Below the pieces are notes generated by a model. The model saw only the letters and a list, made by a program, of their open reading frames with translations, did no database searches and was not told the origin of the DNA. Source: Candidatus Latescibacterota bacterium (GTDB taxonomy: Bacteria; Latescibacterota; 4484-107). Taken from it: a DNA stretch of 8,382 nucleotides. A program made the position numbers and the translations under genes. The DNA is taken from assembly GCA_030613045.1 (NCBI GenBank), contig JAUWMS010000079.1, positions 1-8,382 on the forward strand, read 5' to 3'. Position 1 is the stretch's first letter, and the number at the start of each line of letters is the position of its first letter. This document shows, one piece after another, positions 1 to 5,725 of this stretch.

Positions 1-209
1 TGCAACAACATCGTAAGCACCAAGGTGCGCGGACTCACGGGACTTCTCCCAAGATGAGAATACATGTCCGCATAGTCCTCGTCTTTAATCAGCGGAGCGA
101 TCACGTGCTTTATCGTCAGATAGACCCCGTCTGTCTTCGGATCCAATAGATCGGAAAAAAAATCTGCATCGAAGAACGAGCGTTGCGGCTTGCTTTTCGG
201 TTTAGCCAT
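1..209 (-). CDS. Transposase N-terminus (DUF772-type, IS1182/IS5-like), cut by window edge
   Basis: The first 69 codons of a DDE-type transposase, continuing beyond position 1. The product starts MAKPKSKPQRSFFDADFF and continues with a segment reading HVIAPLIKDEDYADMYSHLG and then RSPVSPRTLVLTMLL. This is the pattern of the N-terminal DUF772 domain of IS1182/IS5-like transposases: a hydrophobic helix, then a Y-x-x-x-G-R-x-P-x-x-P core, then a leucine-rich helix. The catalytic core would lie outside the window. The start at 209 is supported by a strong GAGGAG Shine-Dalgarno about 7 bases upstream and by a good promoter (259-287). The family assignment follows from this N-terminal signature. 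The exact IS family and whether the element is intact cannot be judged. It lies on the same strand as, and downstream of, the flagellar cluster. Confidence 0.8.
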   Translation of the reverse strand, partial: MAKPKSKPQRSFFDADFFSDLLDPKTDGVYLTIKHVIAPLIKDEDYADMYSHLGRSPVSPRTLVLTMLL

Positions 210-258
210 AGGAAATCTCCTCAAAAAAAGCGGTAACTAATTATCATTCCTTGGCTTA

Positions 259-287
259 AATATACGAAATCTTTACCCGAAAAGCAA
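259..287 (-). promoter_or_regulatory. Sigma-70-type promoter of the transposase gene
   Basis: On the minus strand a TTGCTT -35 box (282-287) and a TATATT -10 box (259-264) are separated by exactly 17 bases. Transcription would start near 251, giving a leader of about 40 bases with a GAGGAG ribosome binding site before the ATG at 209. This is the best sigma-70 match in the window. The rest of the 210-429 gap is AT-rich and holds no gene. It includes a direct repeat of CAGCTT around a GATC (minus strand, about 360-375) and a CCGACAGAAT motif (405-414). The element's outer end probably lies in this gap, but I could not place it. Confidence 0.6.
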
Positions 288-429
288 GCACTTTCTTGGC
301 ATAACTGTAAATAATTTATCGCTGTTATAGCACAAAAAACAAAATAGAATGTGACAAAGCTGATCAAGCTGACTCACAAACTTCACCGACAAACAAATCA
401 TTTTCCGACAGAATCTCACCAGTCACCAC

Positions 430-807
430 TCAATGCCCGTTGGATCCGTTCAACGCCCGCTCCACGGCCTCGCTGAGCTGCCCGATGCGGAAGGGTTTTT
501 GAAGAAATCCATCCGCCCGATAATGCAGCGCCTCGCACACGGCCTCGGAAGACTGATGCCCCGCGATCAGCAGCACCGGAAAATCGGGGGATCGCTGTTT
601 CACCAATTTCAGCAGAGACAGCCCATCCATCGTCGGCATCTTCACATCGCTGATGACCATATCGAACGGATCGCTTTCGAGCTTCGCCAGTGCCTCGGTG
701 CCATCGTTGGCGGTCTGGGCCTCGTATCCCAGGGCGCCCAGAATATCCGATAGCATGTCCCGGACATCCTGAATGTCGTCCACGATCAATATCCTGCGCG
801 TTTCCAT
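430..807 (-). CDS. Stand-alone receiver-domain response regulator (CheY-like)
   Basis: 125 residues, one receiver domain and no output domain. The acidic pocket is D10-D11 in ILIVDD. The phosphoacceptor is D54 in VISDVKMPTMDG and the conserved lysine is K104 in LQKPF. The usual switch Thr/Ser at the end of beta-4 is replaced by Ala82 (LLIAGH where relatives read ITGH), and the switch aromatic is F101. The D+2 residue is K56 and the T+2 residue is H84; both positions tune dephosphorylation in CheY-like proteins. The start at 807 has a GAGGAGA site at good spacing. It is the last gene of the cluster and follows cheZ by 110 bp, so CheZ is its likely phosphatase and the two GAF proteins upstream are candidate phosphodonors. 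It could be the motor-binding CheY or a divergent phosphorelay receiver; I cannot decide which. Confidence 0.9.
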   Translation of the reverse strand: METRRILIVDDIQDVRDMLSDILGALGYEAQTANDGTEALAKLESDPFDMVISDVKMPTMDGLSLLKLVKQRSPDFPVLLIAGHQSSEAVCEALHYRADGFLQKPFRIGQLSEAVERALNGSNGH

Positions 808-825
808 CTTTTTCTCCTCACTGAA

Positions 826-922
826 GTGATTTCAGATTTCAAATTGGTGATTTCAGATTTCCCTTCCACACCACCTTTGGGAGGGGCAATTCAAAATCAA
901 CCATCACAAATCGAAAATCACT
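826..922. repeat. Imperfect palindrome of GATTTCAGATTTC units between cheZ and the receiver gene
   Basis: A 15-bp direct repeat, GTGATTTCAGATTTC, occurs at 826-840 and 847-861. A related sequence on the opposite strand (GTGATTTTCGATTT, reading from 922 leftwards) closes the palindrome. Between the arms is a CACCACCTTTGGGAGGGGC core (870-887). The whole gap between the two genes is made of this element, and the TGA stop of cheZ lies inside its right arm. I see no T-run that would make it an intrinsic terminator. Confidence 0.6.
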
Positions 923-1709
923 TAAACAACGCATCTATGGCCTCCTGATCAATTTGCTCCTCCCTTTTTTCGACTGCGATCTGATCCGCGAGATCCTGCG
1001 CCTCCCCGGATCGCTCGAAATCGAACGTGGCTTCCGAGTCGAACGCCCGATATTGGAGAGGATCCATCGTGTCCATCCGAACATCCGAAAAACTCCCCAT
1101 AAGCTCCCGCAGTTGCACATTTACCTCGGCCAACATCCGATTCGTGCTACGGATCTGCTGGGAGGTGATGTCCTGAAACTGAAGGGTATTTAAGATCAGA
1201 AACAAATCGTCCTGGAGCGCGGTCAAATTCTCCGCGATCCCTCCGAATGCCTCTTTCGATGCCTTCGCCTTCATGCACTCCTCCATCCTCTTTTCGATAT
1301 CCCGCACCGCGGTTTTGATCGCCTCCGTGTCGCCGTTCATGTTTCCTATCGCCGCCATAGACGAGGACAAATCCGAAGCGAACCGCTCCCTGTCCGCCAT
1401 CTCTTCTTTCAAACGAGCGATGTGCTCTGTGACGCGCTCCACCCGGGCCATGCCTTGATCCACCACATCCATCACCTCCGTAGTCGCCACCTCGGTCGCG
1501 TCCGTCACCTTATCCAACTGCTCGGCCGCCTTGGGCATCGCATTGGAACTCTCCGAGATCGAATCGCACATCTGACTCAGAACCGGAGCCACCGCCTCCA
1601 AAAACGCCATCGCTTTGACCAACTGAGGCGTATAGATCTCCGTCATAGTGAGATGTGCCTTGATCGCCTTCAGATTTGAAACCATCCCACGAACATCCTC
1701 TCTCTTCAT
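918..1709 (-). CDS. cheZ: CheZ-family chemotaxis protein phosphatase
   Basis: 263 residues from the ATG at 1709, chosen because an AAAGGGGG ribosome site precedes it. An in-frame ATG at 1793 would add 28 residues encoded by repeat-like sequence and lacks such a site. The body is long amphipathic helix, as in the CheZ four-helix-bundle hairpin. The signature LQFQDITSQQI (about 176-186) contains the catalytic pair: D180 and Q184 match Asp143 and Gln147 of E. coli CheZ, where Gln147 positions water to hydrolyse CheY phosphate. After a low-complexity acidic linker (about 205-250) the protein ends in IDQEAIDALFK. This resembles both the CheY-docking tail of CheZ and the FliM N-terminal peptide. 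The next gene downstream is a receiver protein, its probable substrate. The helical region around 60-125 is rich in A, T and V heptads, unlike short enterobacterial CheZ, and the total length is moderately longer. Confidence 0.85.
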   Translation of the reverse strand: MKREDVRGMVSNLKAIKAHLTMTEIYTPQLVKAMAFLEAVAPVLSQMCDSISESSNAMPKAAEQLDKVTDATEVATTEVMDVVDQGMARVERVTEHIARLKEEMADRERFASDLSSSMAAIGNMNGDTEAIKTAVRDIEKRMEECMKAKASKEAFGGIAENLTALQDDLFLILNTLQFQDITSQQIRSTNRMLAEVNVQLRELMGSFSDVRMDTMDPLQYRAFDSEATFDFERSGEAQDLADQIAVEKREEQIDQEAIDALFK

Positions 1710-1783
1710 ATTCAATCCCCCTTTACCACGAGCAATGGGAAATACCTCTCCACGCTTGCTCCCATCGAGGTAGCGGGGTGGGG

Positions 1784-1808
1784 CATTGTTCATTGTTCAT
1801 TGCTCATT
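1784..1808. repeat. CATTGTT heptamer tandem repeat
   Basis: Three tandem heptamers (CATTGTT, CATTGTT, CATTGCT) plus a partial fourth, CATT, fill the start of the gap between the GAF-HisKA gene and cheZ. They are preceded by GGGGTGGGG. A shorter copy of the same arrangement (GGGGCAGGG then CATTGTTCATTG) lies at 7043-7063 before fliA, so this is a dispersed family rather than chance. On the minus strand it reads as ATGAACAATG and creates a spurious in-frame ATG for cheZ. Confidence 0.6.
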
Positions 1809-1810
1809 AG

Positions 1811-2665
1811 CTACATAGACCGGCTGAGATCAATCATCTTCTCTCCCCGACCCGAAAGGTAGTCGTCTGTTTCCAATTTTCTTAGATTTCGCAATTTATG
1901 CGTCACCTGAGAAATTCGATTCGCTTCCTTTGTGATCGTCTCAAGGCGTTCGGCCACCCCCTTGTCCACCTTGTCCGCGGTCATCAGCAAAAACTGCGCA
2001 TTGCCCACAATGGTCGTAAGCGGATTATTGATTTCGTGATTCAGACTGATGACCACCTGCGAGATGGCCTCCCGTTCCTTCAGTTCGATCAACTCCTCCT
2101 GAGCTTCCTTGAGACGCTTGTGGGACTCCTCCAATTCCTCGTTTTTGTCCCGCAGTTCATTTTCATACAGCATCCGCTCGATGGCAAAAGCCACCTGAGC
2201 CGCAATAATATGGATCAGTTGAAACTCGTCCTTCCCGAAGGCCTCCGGTTCTTGATGGCTCAAATTCAATACTCCGATCAGTTGATCCCGGACCATCAAG
2301 GGCACCGAGATAAAGGACCGAACGGCTTTGCCCTCCTTGAGCGTCTTACGGTGCAAATTGGAGATCAAGACGGGCTTTTTCTGTTTCGCCACCCACGCCG
2401 AGAATCCCGGGCCCAGATCGAAACGCACGGATTGGATCAGATCCACCTTCTCTCCGGCTCGGGAGACTTCCTCCAACTGCTGGGTTTCCTTGTCGAGCAG
2501 AAAGAGCGTGGCGGAAGTATAGGGGATGGCTTTCCGGACCGAGGCGAGCACAGCGTCAAACACCTCGTGCTCGATGGGAGCCTGAACGATGGCGCTGATC
2601 TCCTGCAGCACGGACAACACCGCTCGTACGTGCTTGTCATTTAATGCCTCTTCTTTCTTTGGCAT
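1811..2665 (-). CDS. GAF plus HisKA phosphoacceptor protein lacking a kinase ATPase domain
   Basis: 284 residues from the ATG at 2665, which has a GGAGGAG site 4 bases upstream. An upstream in-frame ATG (2791) would add 42 residues read from repeat sequence. The N-terminal GAF domain (about 30-165) includes LGPGFSAWVAKQKKPVLI and ISVPLMVRDQLIGVLNLS and may bind a small molecule. A coiled linker (167-200, E/K-rich) leads to a HisKA dimerisation helix with the H-box SLNHEINNPL; the phosphoacceptor is His210. The protein ends at DYLSGRGEKMIDLSRSM, about 70 residues after the histidine. The N, G1, F and G2 boxes of an HATPase domain are absent, and none follows in another frame within the downstream gap. 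It therefore cannot autophosphorylate by itself; it could be a histidine phosphotransfer protein, a kinase partner or a phosphatase. I recall other proteins with a similar truncated end, so this is more likely a natural architecture than a frameshift. Confidence 0.85.
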   Translation of the reverse strand: MPKKEEALNDKHVRAVLSVLQEISAIVQAPIEHEVFDAVLASVRKAIPYTSATLFLLDKETQQLEEVSRAGEKVDLIQSVRFDLGPGFSAWVAKQKKPVLISNLHRKTLKEGKAVRSFISVPLMVRDQLIGVLNLSHQEPEAFGKDEFQLIHIIAAQVAFAIERMLYENELRDKNEELEESHKRLKEAQEELIELKEREAISQVVISLNHEINNPLTTIVGNAQFLLMTADKVDKGVAERLETITKEANRISQVTHKLRNLRKLETDDYLSGRGEKMIDLSRSM

Positions 2666-2771
2666 ACGTTCTCCTCCCTTCATAAATGCTCTGAACCTAC
2701 CGCACGTTCCCAGCCCGCGGGAGGTCGCTTCTCTGATTCTCCTTGACGCTCGGAGACTTTCGCCAGCCTGT

Positions 2772-2814
2772 CCGAAGGGCGCTTGGTGCATCGTATAACA
2801 ATTTCCGTTTTTTG
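2772..2814. repeat. 43-bp dispersed direct repeat, copy A
   Basis: Begins CCGAAGGGCGCTTGG, contains CATCGTATAACAATTTCC and ends in a T-run. It matches copy B (3017-3059) at 37 of 43 positions with no gaps, by my own count. Confidence 0.7.
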
Positions 2815-2819
2815 TCCAA
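2792..2819 (-). promoter_or_regulatory. Candidate promoter for the GAF-HisKA gene
   Basis: On the minus strand TTGGAC (2814-2819) and TATACG (2792-2797) are 16 bases apart, 127 bases upstream of the start at 2665. The -10 box lies inside repeat copy A. Copy B has the same TATACGATG but no matching -35 sequence, so only copy A looks like a promoter. The match to consensus is moderate. Confidence 0.3.
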
Positions 2820-2865
2820 TCAGACTCGCATCATCATCCCGACCGTGTATGCAACTGCGCACCGA

Positions 2866-2957
2866 CATTAATAATTCATAATTAATAATTTACAATTCAC
2901 AATTGATTATTAACTCCAAATTGTAAATTGTGAATTGTGAATGACTAATTGTGAACG
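2866..2957. repeat. Palindromic AATTGTG/CACAATT heptamer block
   Basis: The left part (2887-2904) reads AATTTACAATTCACAATT and the right part (2918-2942) carries AATTGTAAATTGTGAATTGT followed by GAAT. The units are about 7 bp and the two halves are roughly complementary, able to form an AT-rich cruciform or RNA hairpin. A further AATTGTGAA follows at 2947-2955. It may be a degenerate copy of the short AT-rich dispersed repeats seen in many environmental genomes. Confidence 0.6.
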
Positions 2958-3016
2958 AACCCCTTGCCTTCCAATTTGATCTTCTTTTTTATTATCGGAT
3001 ACTTACGCAAGCCCAC

Positions 3017-3059
3017 CCGAAGGGCGCTAAGTCCATCGTATAGGAATTTCCATTTTTTG
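3017..3059. repeat. 43-bp dispersed direct repeat, copy B
   Basis: Begins CCGAAGGGCGCTAAGTCC, contains ATCGTATAGGAATTTCC and ends in a T-run. It is in the same orientation as copy A, 245 bp away. The first 19 bases are identical to copy C (3215-3233). Confidence 0.7.
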
Positions 3060-3214
3060 ATTTGATTCAGTTTCCGGACAGAATCTTTTCCAATCAAGAG
3101 GCCAGGAAGTTAGGAGAAAGACAATCCCTACGTAATGCACCTCAGCCCTCTCCTGGTTTCCCGGATTCCTGATAGAAAACACGCTCTGCTTATCAAAGCC
3201 TTGCCAAATCCCGC

Positions 3215-3233
3215 CCGAAGGGCGCTAAGTCCA
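3215..3233. repeat. Dispersed direct repeat, truncated copy C
   Basis: Nineteen bases, CCGAAGGGCGCTAAGTCCA, identical to the start of copy B and preceded by a similar CCCGC/CCCAC context. The match ends abruptly afterwards (CTTTGTTAG), so this copy lacks the ATCGTATA and T-run half. Confidence 0.6.
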
Positions 3234-3246
3234 CTTTGTTAGAGTA

Positions 3247-3274
3247 AGAAAAGCGTGCGACCTAAAAATGTCAA
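3247..3274 (-). promoter_or_regulatory. Weak candidate promoter
   Basis: A perfect TTGACA (3269-3274, minus strand) is followed after 16 bases by TTTTCT (3247-3252), a poor -10 box. It would start a long leader of more than 500 bases before the GAF-HisKA gene. The only strong point is the -35 match. Confidence 0.2.
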
Positions 3275-3417
3275 ATCAAGTTCAAGGCTAAAATCTCACA
3301 AAATCCAGAGTATGCCCTTCCTCTTGTGCACGGATTCCGGAACTTCTTTTGGCATGGAGGCTTTGGAATTGGTCATTGGGAGGACGATATTCGAATAGAT
3401 CAAAGCCAAACGAAGTC

Positions 3418-3804
3418 CTAGCCCCCCAATTCCATCAACTTCGACATGAGACGGGTGGCTCCCACCCCCACGTTTAGTCTTCTGGAAACCTCCAATAGCT
3501 CCCCCCCTTTGCGCAATTCCCCAACGAGTTGTTCTCTCTTCCACGTGTTCCCGTTTGAACGGACCTGCCCGGCCATGGTGTACGTCCCGGCCGCCGTCCT
3601 TCGCACGGACAGGCTTCGTTCTTCGCCGCTTCCGCCCGGTCTTTCGAGCCGTGCGAGCCATCGCTCCATGCGCACATCCATCGCAATCAGACGCTCCTCC
3701 ACACGTTTCTGCGCGGCTTCGACCCGCCGCCAGAGCAGGAAAAAAACCATCCCCGGCAACACGGGGGCCAGCCAAAGCAACCATACCGGAATACGTCCTA
3801 TCAT
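3418..3804 (-). CDS. Single-pass membrane protein with C-terminal helix-turn-helix-like domain (DUF2802/DUF6115-like)
   Basis: 128 residues. One N-terminal hydrophobic segment (about 7-25, PVWLLWLAPVLPGMVFFLLW) is followed by a basic WRR stop-transfer and then a charged helix (28-55, heptad-like, probably coiled coil). A low-complexity linker leads to a C-terminal unit (about 88-126, WKREQLVGELRKGGELLEVS then RRLNVGVGATRLMSKL) that has the length and spacing of a small helix-turn-helix. This layout matches the uncharacterised DUF2802/DUF6115 proteins often encoded in flagellar clusters; I infer membership from layout and context, not from a search. The start at 3804 has a GAGGAG about 12 bases upstream, longer than ideal. 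It is probably anchored in the inner membrane with the C-terminal unit in the cytoplasm. Gaps on both sides are unusually long and repeat-rich, so it may be transcribed separately. Confidence 0.75.
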   Translation of the reverse strand: MIGRIPVWLLWLAPVLPGMVFFLLWRRVEAAQKRVEERLIAMDVRMERWLARLERPGGSGEERSLSVRRTAAGTYTMAGQVRSNGNTWKREQLVGELRKGGELLEVSRRLNVGVGATRLMSKLMELGG

Positions 3805-3823
3805 CGTTTTAGTTCGCTCCTCA

Positions 3824-3989
3824 TTTAAGTAATCTTTGAAATGCTCTTGTGGATTTGTTTCTCTCCGGGAGTTTAGCCTCTCAGCAGGGATCAGTGGTCA
3901 GGGGTCAGGATTTTCCTGCGCCCTGATCCCTAATCCCTGATCCCTGAGAGGAGACCAAAAAGCTAAAGAGCAAAATGAAAGTTACTTAA
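3824..3989. repeat. Foldback element with GATCCCT-heptamer core
   Basis: The outermost ends are TTAAGTAA (3824-3831) and its complement TTACTTAA (3982-3989). The outer arms (3824-3846 and 3967-3989) match at 16 of 23 positions after reverse complementing, by my count. Inside is a stronger 75-bp palindrome (3877-3951) that begins CCTCTCAG and ends CTGAGAGG. Its arms are tandem heptamers: GGGATCAG, GGTCAGG and GGTCAGG on the left, and CCCTGATC, CCTAATC and CCTGATC on the right. The element ends 20 bases before the start codon of the 128-aa membrane protein and could influence its expression through mRNA folding. Confidence 0.65.
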
Positions 3990-4112
3990 GATTCGTCTTG
4001 AACCTGCGGATTGCTGCTTTCCGCCTGTTCTAAATTCAGGCATCACCCTTTCAGCCGGAAGCCGATCTTCCCCCATCAGAAAGAGAAATCGTAGTCATAA
4101 AGGGTTAAAATG

Positions 4113-4140
4113 CTCTGCGTCTCTGTGTCTCCGTGGTGGT
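4113..4140. repeat. CTCTGCGT-type octamer repeat
   Basis: Degenerate octamers TCTGCGTC, TCTGTGTC and TCCGTGGT lie 7 bp beyond the stop of the histidine kinase gene. The same family occurs at 5651-5675 and as a full palindrome at 6114-6190. Confidence 0.5.
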
Positions 4141-4146
4141 TTTTCC

Positions 4147-5466
4147 TCACCCCGAACGAAAGACGGGCAGTCTTACCGATACCGTCGTACCCTTTCCCGC
4201 CTCACTGATCGCATGAATCCCGCCTCCGTGATCCTGGACAATACCGTAACTGATGGAGAGCCCCAAGCCTCTTCCCTCCTGTACCTCCTTCGTGGTAAAA
4301 AAGGGCTCGAAAATTCTCGGAAGAATCTCCGGGGGAATCCCGACACCCGTATCGCTAAAGGTGAGCGCGATGAAACCCTGTTCCTCTTTGCCCGCAATCG
4401 TTAACGTCCCTTCATAGTCCATCGCCTGGCACGCATTGAGAAGCAGGTTCACAAAAACCTGTTCGAGCGGGCCCGGCCGGCCGCGCACCGGGGAAATCGG
4501 TTTAGGAATATCCACGATCACCTTGATCTGCTTGGAAGTGAAAGCATGGGACACGAGAGACCGGGAACGTGCGACAAGCTCGTGCACCTCCAATGCCCGC
4601 ATCTCCCCTTCTACGCTGCTTTCCCGGGCAAAGTCCATCAGGTTCCGAACAATCCGCGAAATGCGTTCCGTGTGCGCTTCCACGATCTCCAACCCCGAAA
4701 GAGCCCGATCCTCCTTACACGCAACCTGCATCAACTGCACCCGACTCATGATCACCTGAAGCGGATTGTTGATCTCGTGGCCTATGCCGGCCGCCAGTTC
4801 GCCTACGGCCGCCATTTTTCCGGACTGAATGACCTGCTGCTGCGAGGCCCGAAGTCTCCGGTTTGTTTCGTCTAAGCTCTGAATCAGCCGGGCGTTCTCC
4901 AGGGCAATGGCCGCCTGATTGGCCAGAATCGAGATCAACTCGATCTCCTGGTTGGTGAACGTCTCGGCGGACTTGTCGCAGACCAGCTCGAAAACCCCTA
5001 CGTTCTTTCCCCGCACAAACAAAGGGACGATCACAAAATTTCGCTCCGCTTCCTGGGCTCCCTGGGCCACATCCGGAAGCACCATGGCCCGATGTTCCGC
5101 CATCACCCATTGGAGGATTCCTTCATCCCACTGCCTCCGCACCTGCGCCTCGAACCCATCGGAGCGATGGACCACGAGCGCCACTTCCATATCGTCCGAT
5201 CCCTCCGAGATCAGAAATACCCCACCGTTCTCATACTGGATCACCCGCCGCGACAGCTTCATCAACGCATCTAAGATATGATGCAGATCGAGCGAAGCCC
5301 CGATCGTCTCCGACAGTTTTTGCACGTCTTTCAGTTTGACGATGGATTTGGACAACTCCGCGTTCCGCTGCCGCCCCGAGTCCACCTCCTCCTCCAGGTG
5401 TGTAATGCGCTGTCGCAGATCCTCGATTTGCGCCGAAGGCTGTTTTCTTTTTCCCATAGATTTCAT
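4147..5466 (-). CDS. Cytoplasmic GAF-domain sensor histidine kinase
   Basis: 439 residues with no membrane segment. The order is an N-terminal coiled coil (about 10-50), a GAF domain (about 55-190, including FVIVPLFVRGKNVGVFELV), a linker helix (190-215), HisKA with H-box GIGHEINNPL (His230), and a complete HATPase_c domain. The ATPase domain has the N-box EQVFVNLLLNACQAM (Asn344), G1 DTGVGIPPE (Asp372), F-box FEPFFTTK (386-393) and G2 GRGLGLSISYGI (398-409). It should autophosphorylate His230 in response to a GAF-sensed signal. A GGAG site 6 bases upstream supports the start at 5466 over a second Met at 5457. The protein belongs to the NtrB/HPK4-like type by its HEINNPL box and ends right after HATPase, with no receiver of its own. 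The orphan receiver at 430-807 is the obvious partner in this window. It shares domain layout with the ATPase-less protein at 1811-2665, so the two may form heterodimers. Confidence 0.92.
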   Translation of the reverse strand: MKSMGKRKQPSAQIEDLRQRITHLEEEVDSGRQRNAELSKSIVKLKDVQKLSETIGASLDLHHILDALMKLSRRVIQYENGGVFLISEGSDDMEVALVVHRSDGFEAQVRRQWDEGILQWVMAEHRAMVLPDVAQGAQEAERNFVIVPLFVRGKNVGVFELVCDKSAETFTNQEIELISILANQAAIALENARLIQSLDETNRRLRASQQQVIQSGKMAAVGELAAGIGHEINNPLQVIMSRVQLMQVACKEDRALSGLEIVEAHTERISRIVRNLMDFARESSVEGEMRALEVHELVARSRSLVSHAFTSKQIKVIVDIPKPISPVRGRPGPLEQVFVNLLLNACQAMDYEGTLTIAGKEEQGFIALTFSDTGVGIPPEILPRIFEPFFTTKEVQEGRGLGLSISYGIVQDHGGGIHAISEAGKGTTVSVRLPVFRSG

Positions 5467-5599
5467 CGTTGCTCCAAAGCAAGTACAGGGAGCATAGCGA
5501 AGCGGCTTCTCCGTCTCTGCCTTTACGACCGAACATCAGACAAATGTCCTCTATCCAGCCAAACGAAGGCCTCTCTCAGCCCCGTAGACCCCAAAAACT

Positions 5600-5647
5600 G
5601 TGAAAGTGGGAGAGTGGGGTCTCACTTTCTCACTTTCTCACTTTCTT
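5600..5647. repeat. Palindromic CTCACTTT octamer repeat
   Basis: The left arm GTGAAAGTGGGAGAGTGGGG (5600-5619) faces three tandem TCTCACTT octamers plus TCTT (5620-5647). It lies in the leader of the histidine kinase gene. The same family recurs at 8065-8145 upstream of flhG. Confidence 0.65.
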
Positions 5648-5650
5648 CCG

Positions 5651-5685
5651 TCTGCGGGCTCCGCGGTCTCTGCGGTGAAATGAGA
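5651..5685. repeat. CTCTGCGG-type repeat fragment
   Basis: TCTGCGGGCTCCGCGGTCTC then TGCGGTGAAATGAGA, related to the block at 6165-6195 (CTCTGCGGCTCTGCGTTGAA). It is immediately adjacent to the CTCACTTT block, so two repeat families are packed side by side. Confidence 0.5.
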
Positions 5686-5725
5686 CCGTTATTTGATACT
5701 CGATCCTTAGCGGCCTTGTCCCCAT

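Larger units (their letters stand above)
2666..3417. other. 752-bp gene-free gap filled with repeats
   Basis: No credible gene was found on either strand. Short open frames here have no ribosome site and no recognisable domain. The gap contains three copies of a CCGAAGGGCGC repeat (2772, 3017, 3215), a palindromic AATTGTG block (2866-2957), one exact CGGACAGAAT motif (3075-3084), and two possible minus-strand promoters for the GAF-HisKA gene. The stretch 3240-3417, between the third repeat and the stop of the 128-aa gene, shows only the weak TTGACA promoter candidate. Confidence 0.6.
3805..4146. other. 342-bp gene-free gap with a foldback element
   Basis: Contains the foldback repeat at 3824-3989 and a CTCTGCG-type octamer block at 4113-4140. 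The stretch 3990-4112 shows no gene, hairpin or promoter that I can support. Confidence 0.5.

Noticed and set aside
1710..1793. Upstream in-frame ATG extending CheZ by 28 residues
   Set aside because: The ATG lies in a CATTGTT-type repeat and lacks a Shine-Dalgarno. The start at 1709 has AAAGGGGG at suitable spacing.
1898..2644. 248-codon plus-strand open frame opposite the GAF-HisKA gene
   Set aside because: It is antisense to a clear GAF/HisKA reading frame, has H/Q/L/F-rich antisense-type composition, and shows no domain.
2666..2791. Upstream in-frame ATG extending the GAF-HisKA protein by 42 residues
   Set aside because: The extension is read from dispersed repeat copy A, is arginine-rich and unlike a domain. 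The start at 2665 has a near-perfect GGAGGAG site.
2848..2862. Possible sigma-54 promoter on the minus strand (GGTGCGCAGTTGC)
   Set aside because: Only 9 bases separate the GG and GC elements instead of 10, and the flanking consensus is poor.
2866..3233. CRISPR-like array from the repeated blocks
   Set aside because: The repeats differ in length and sequence, the spacing is about 200-245 bp, and there are no uniform spacers or cas genes.
3296..3784. 162-codon minus-strand frame overlapping the 128-aa membrane protein gene
   Set aside because: Composition is dominated by R, G and A with no domain and no ribosome site. The other frame has a clean membrane segment, an HTH-like tail and a GAGGAG site.
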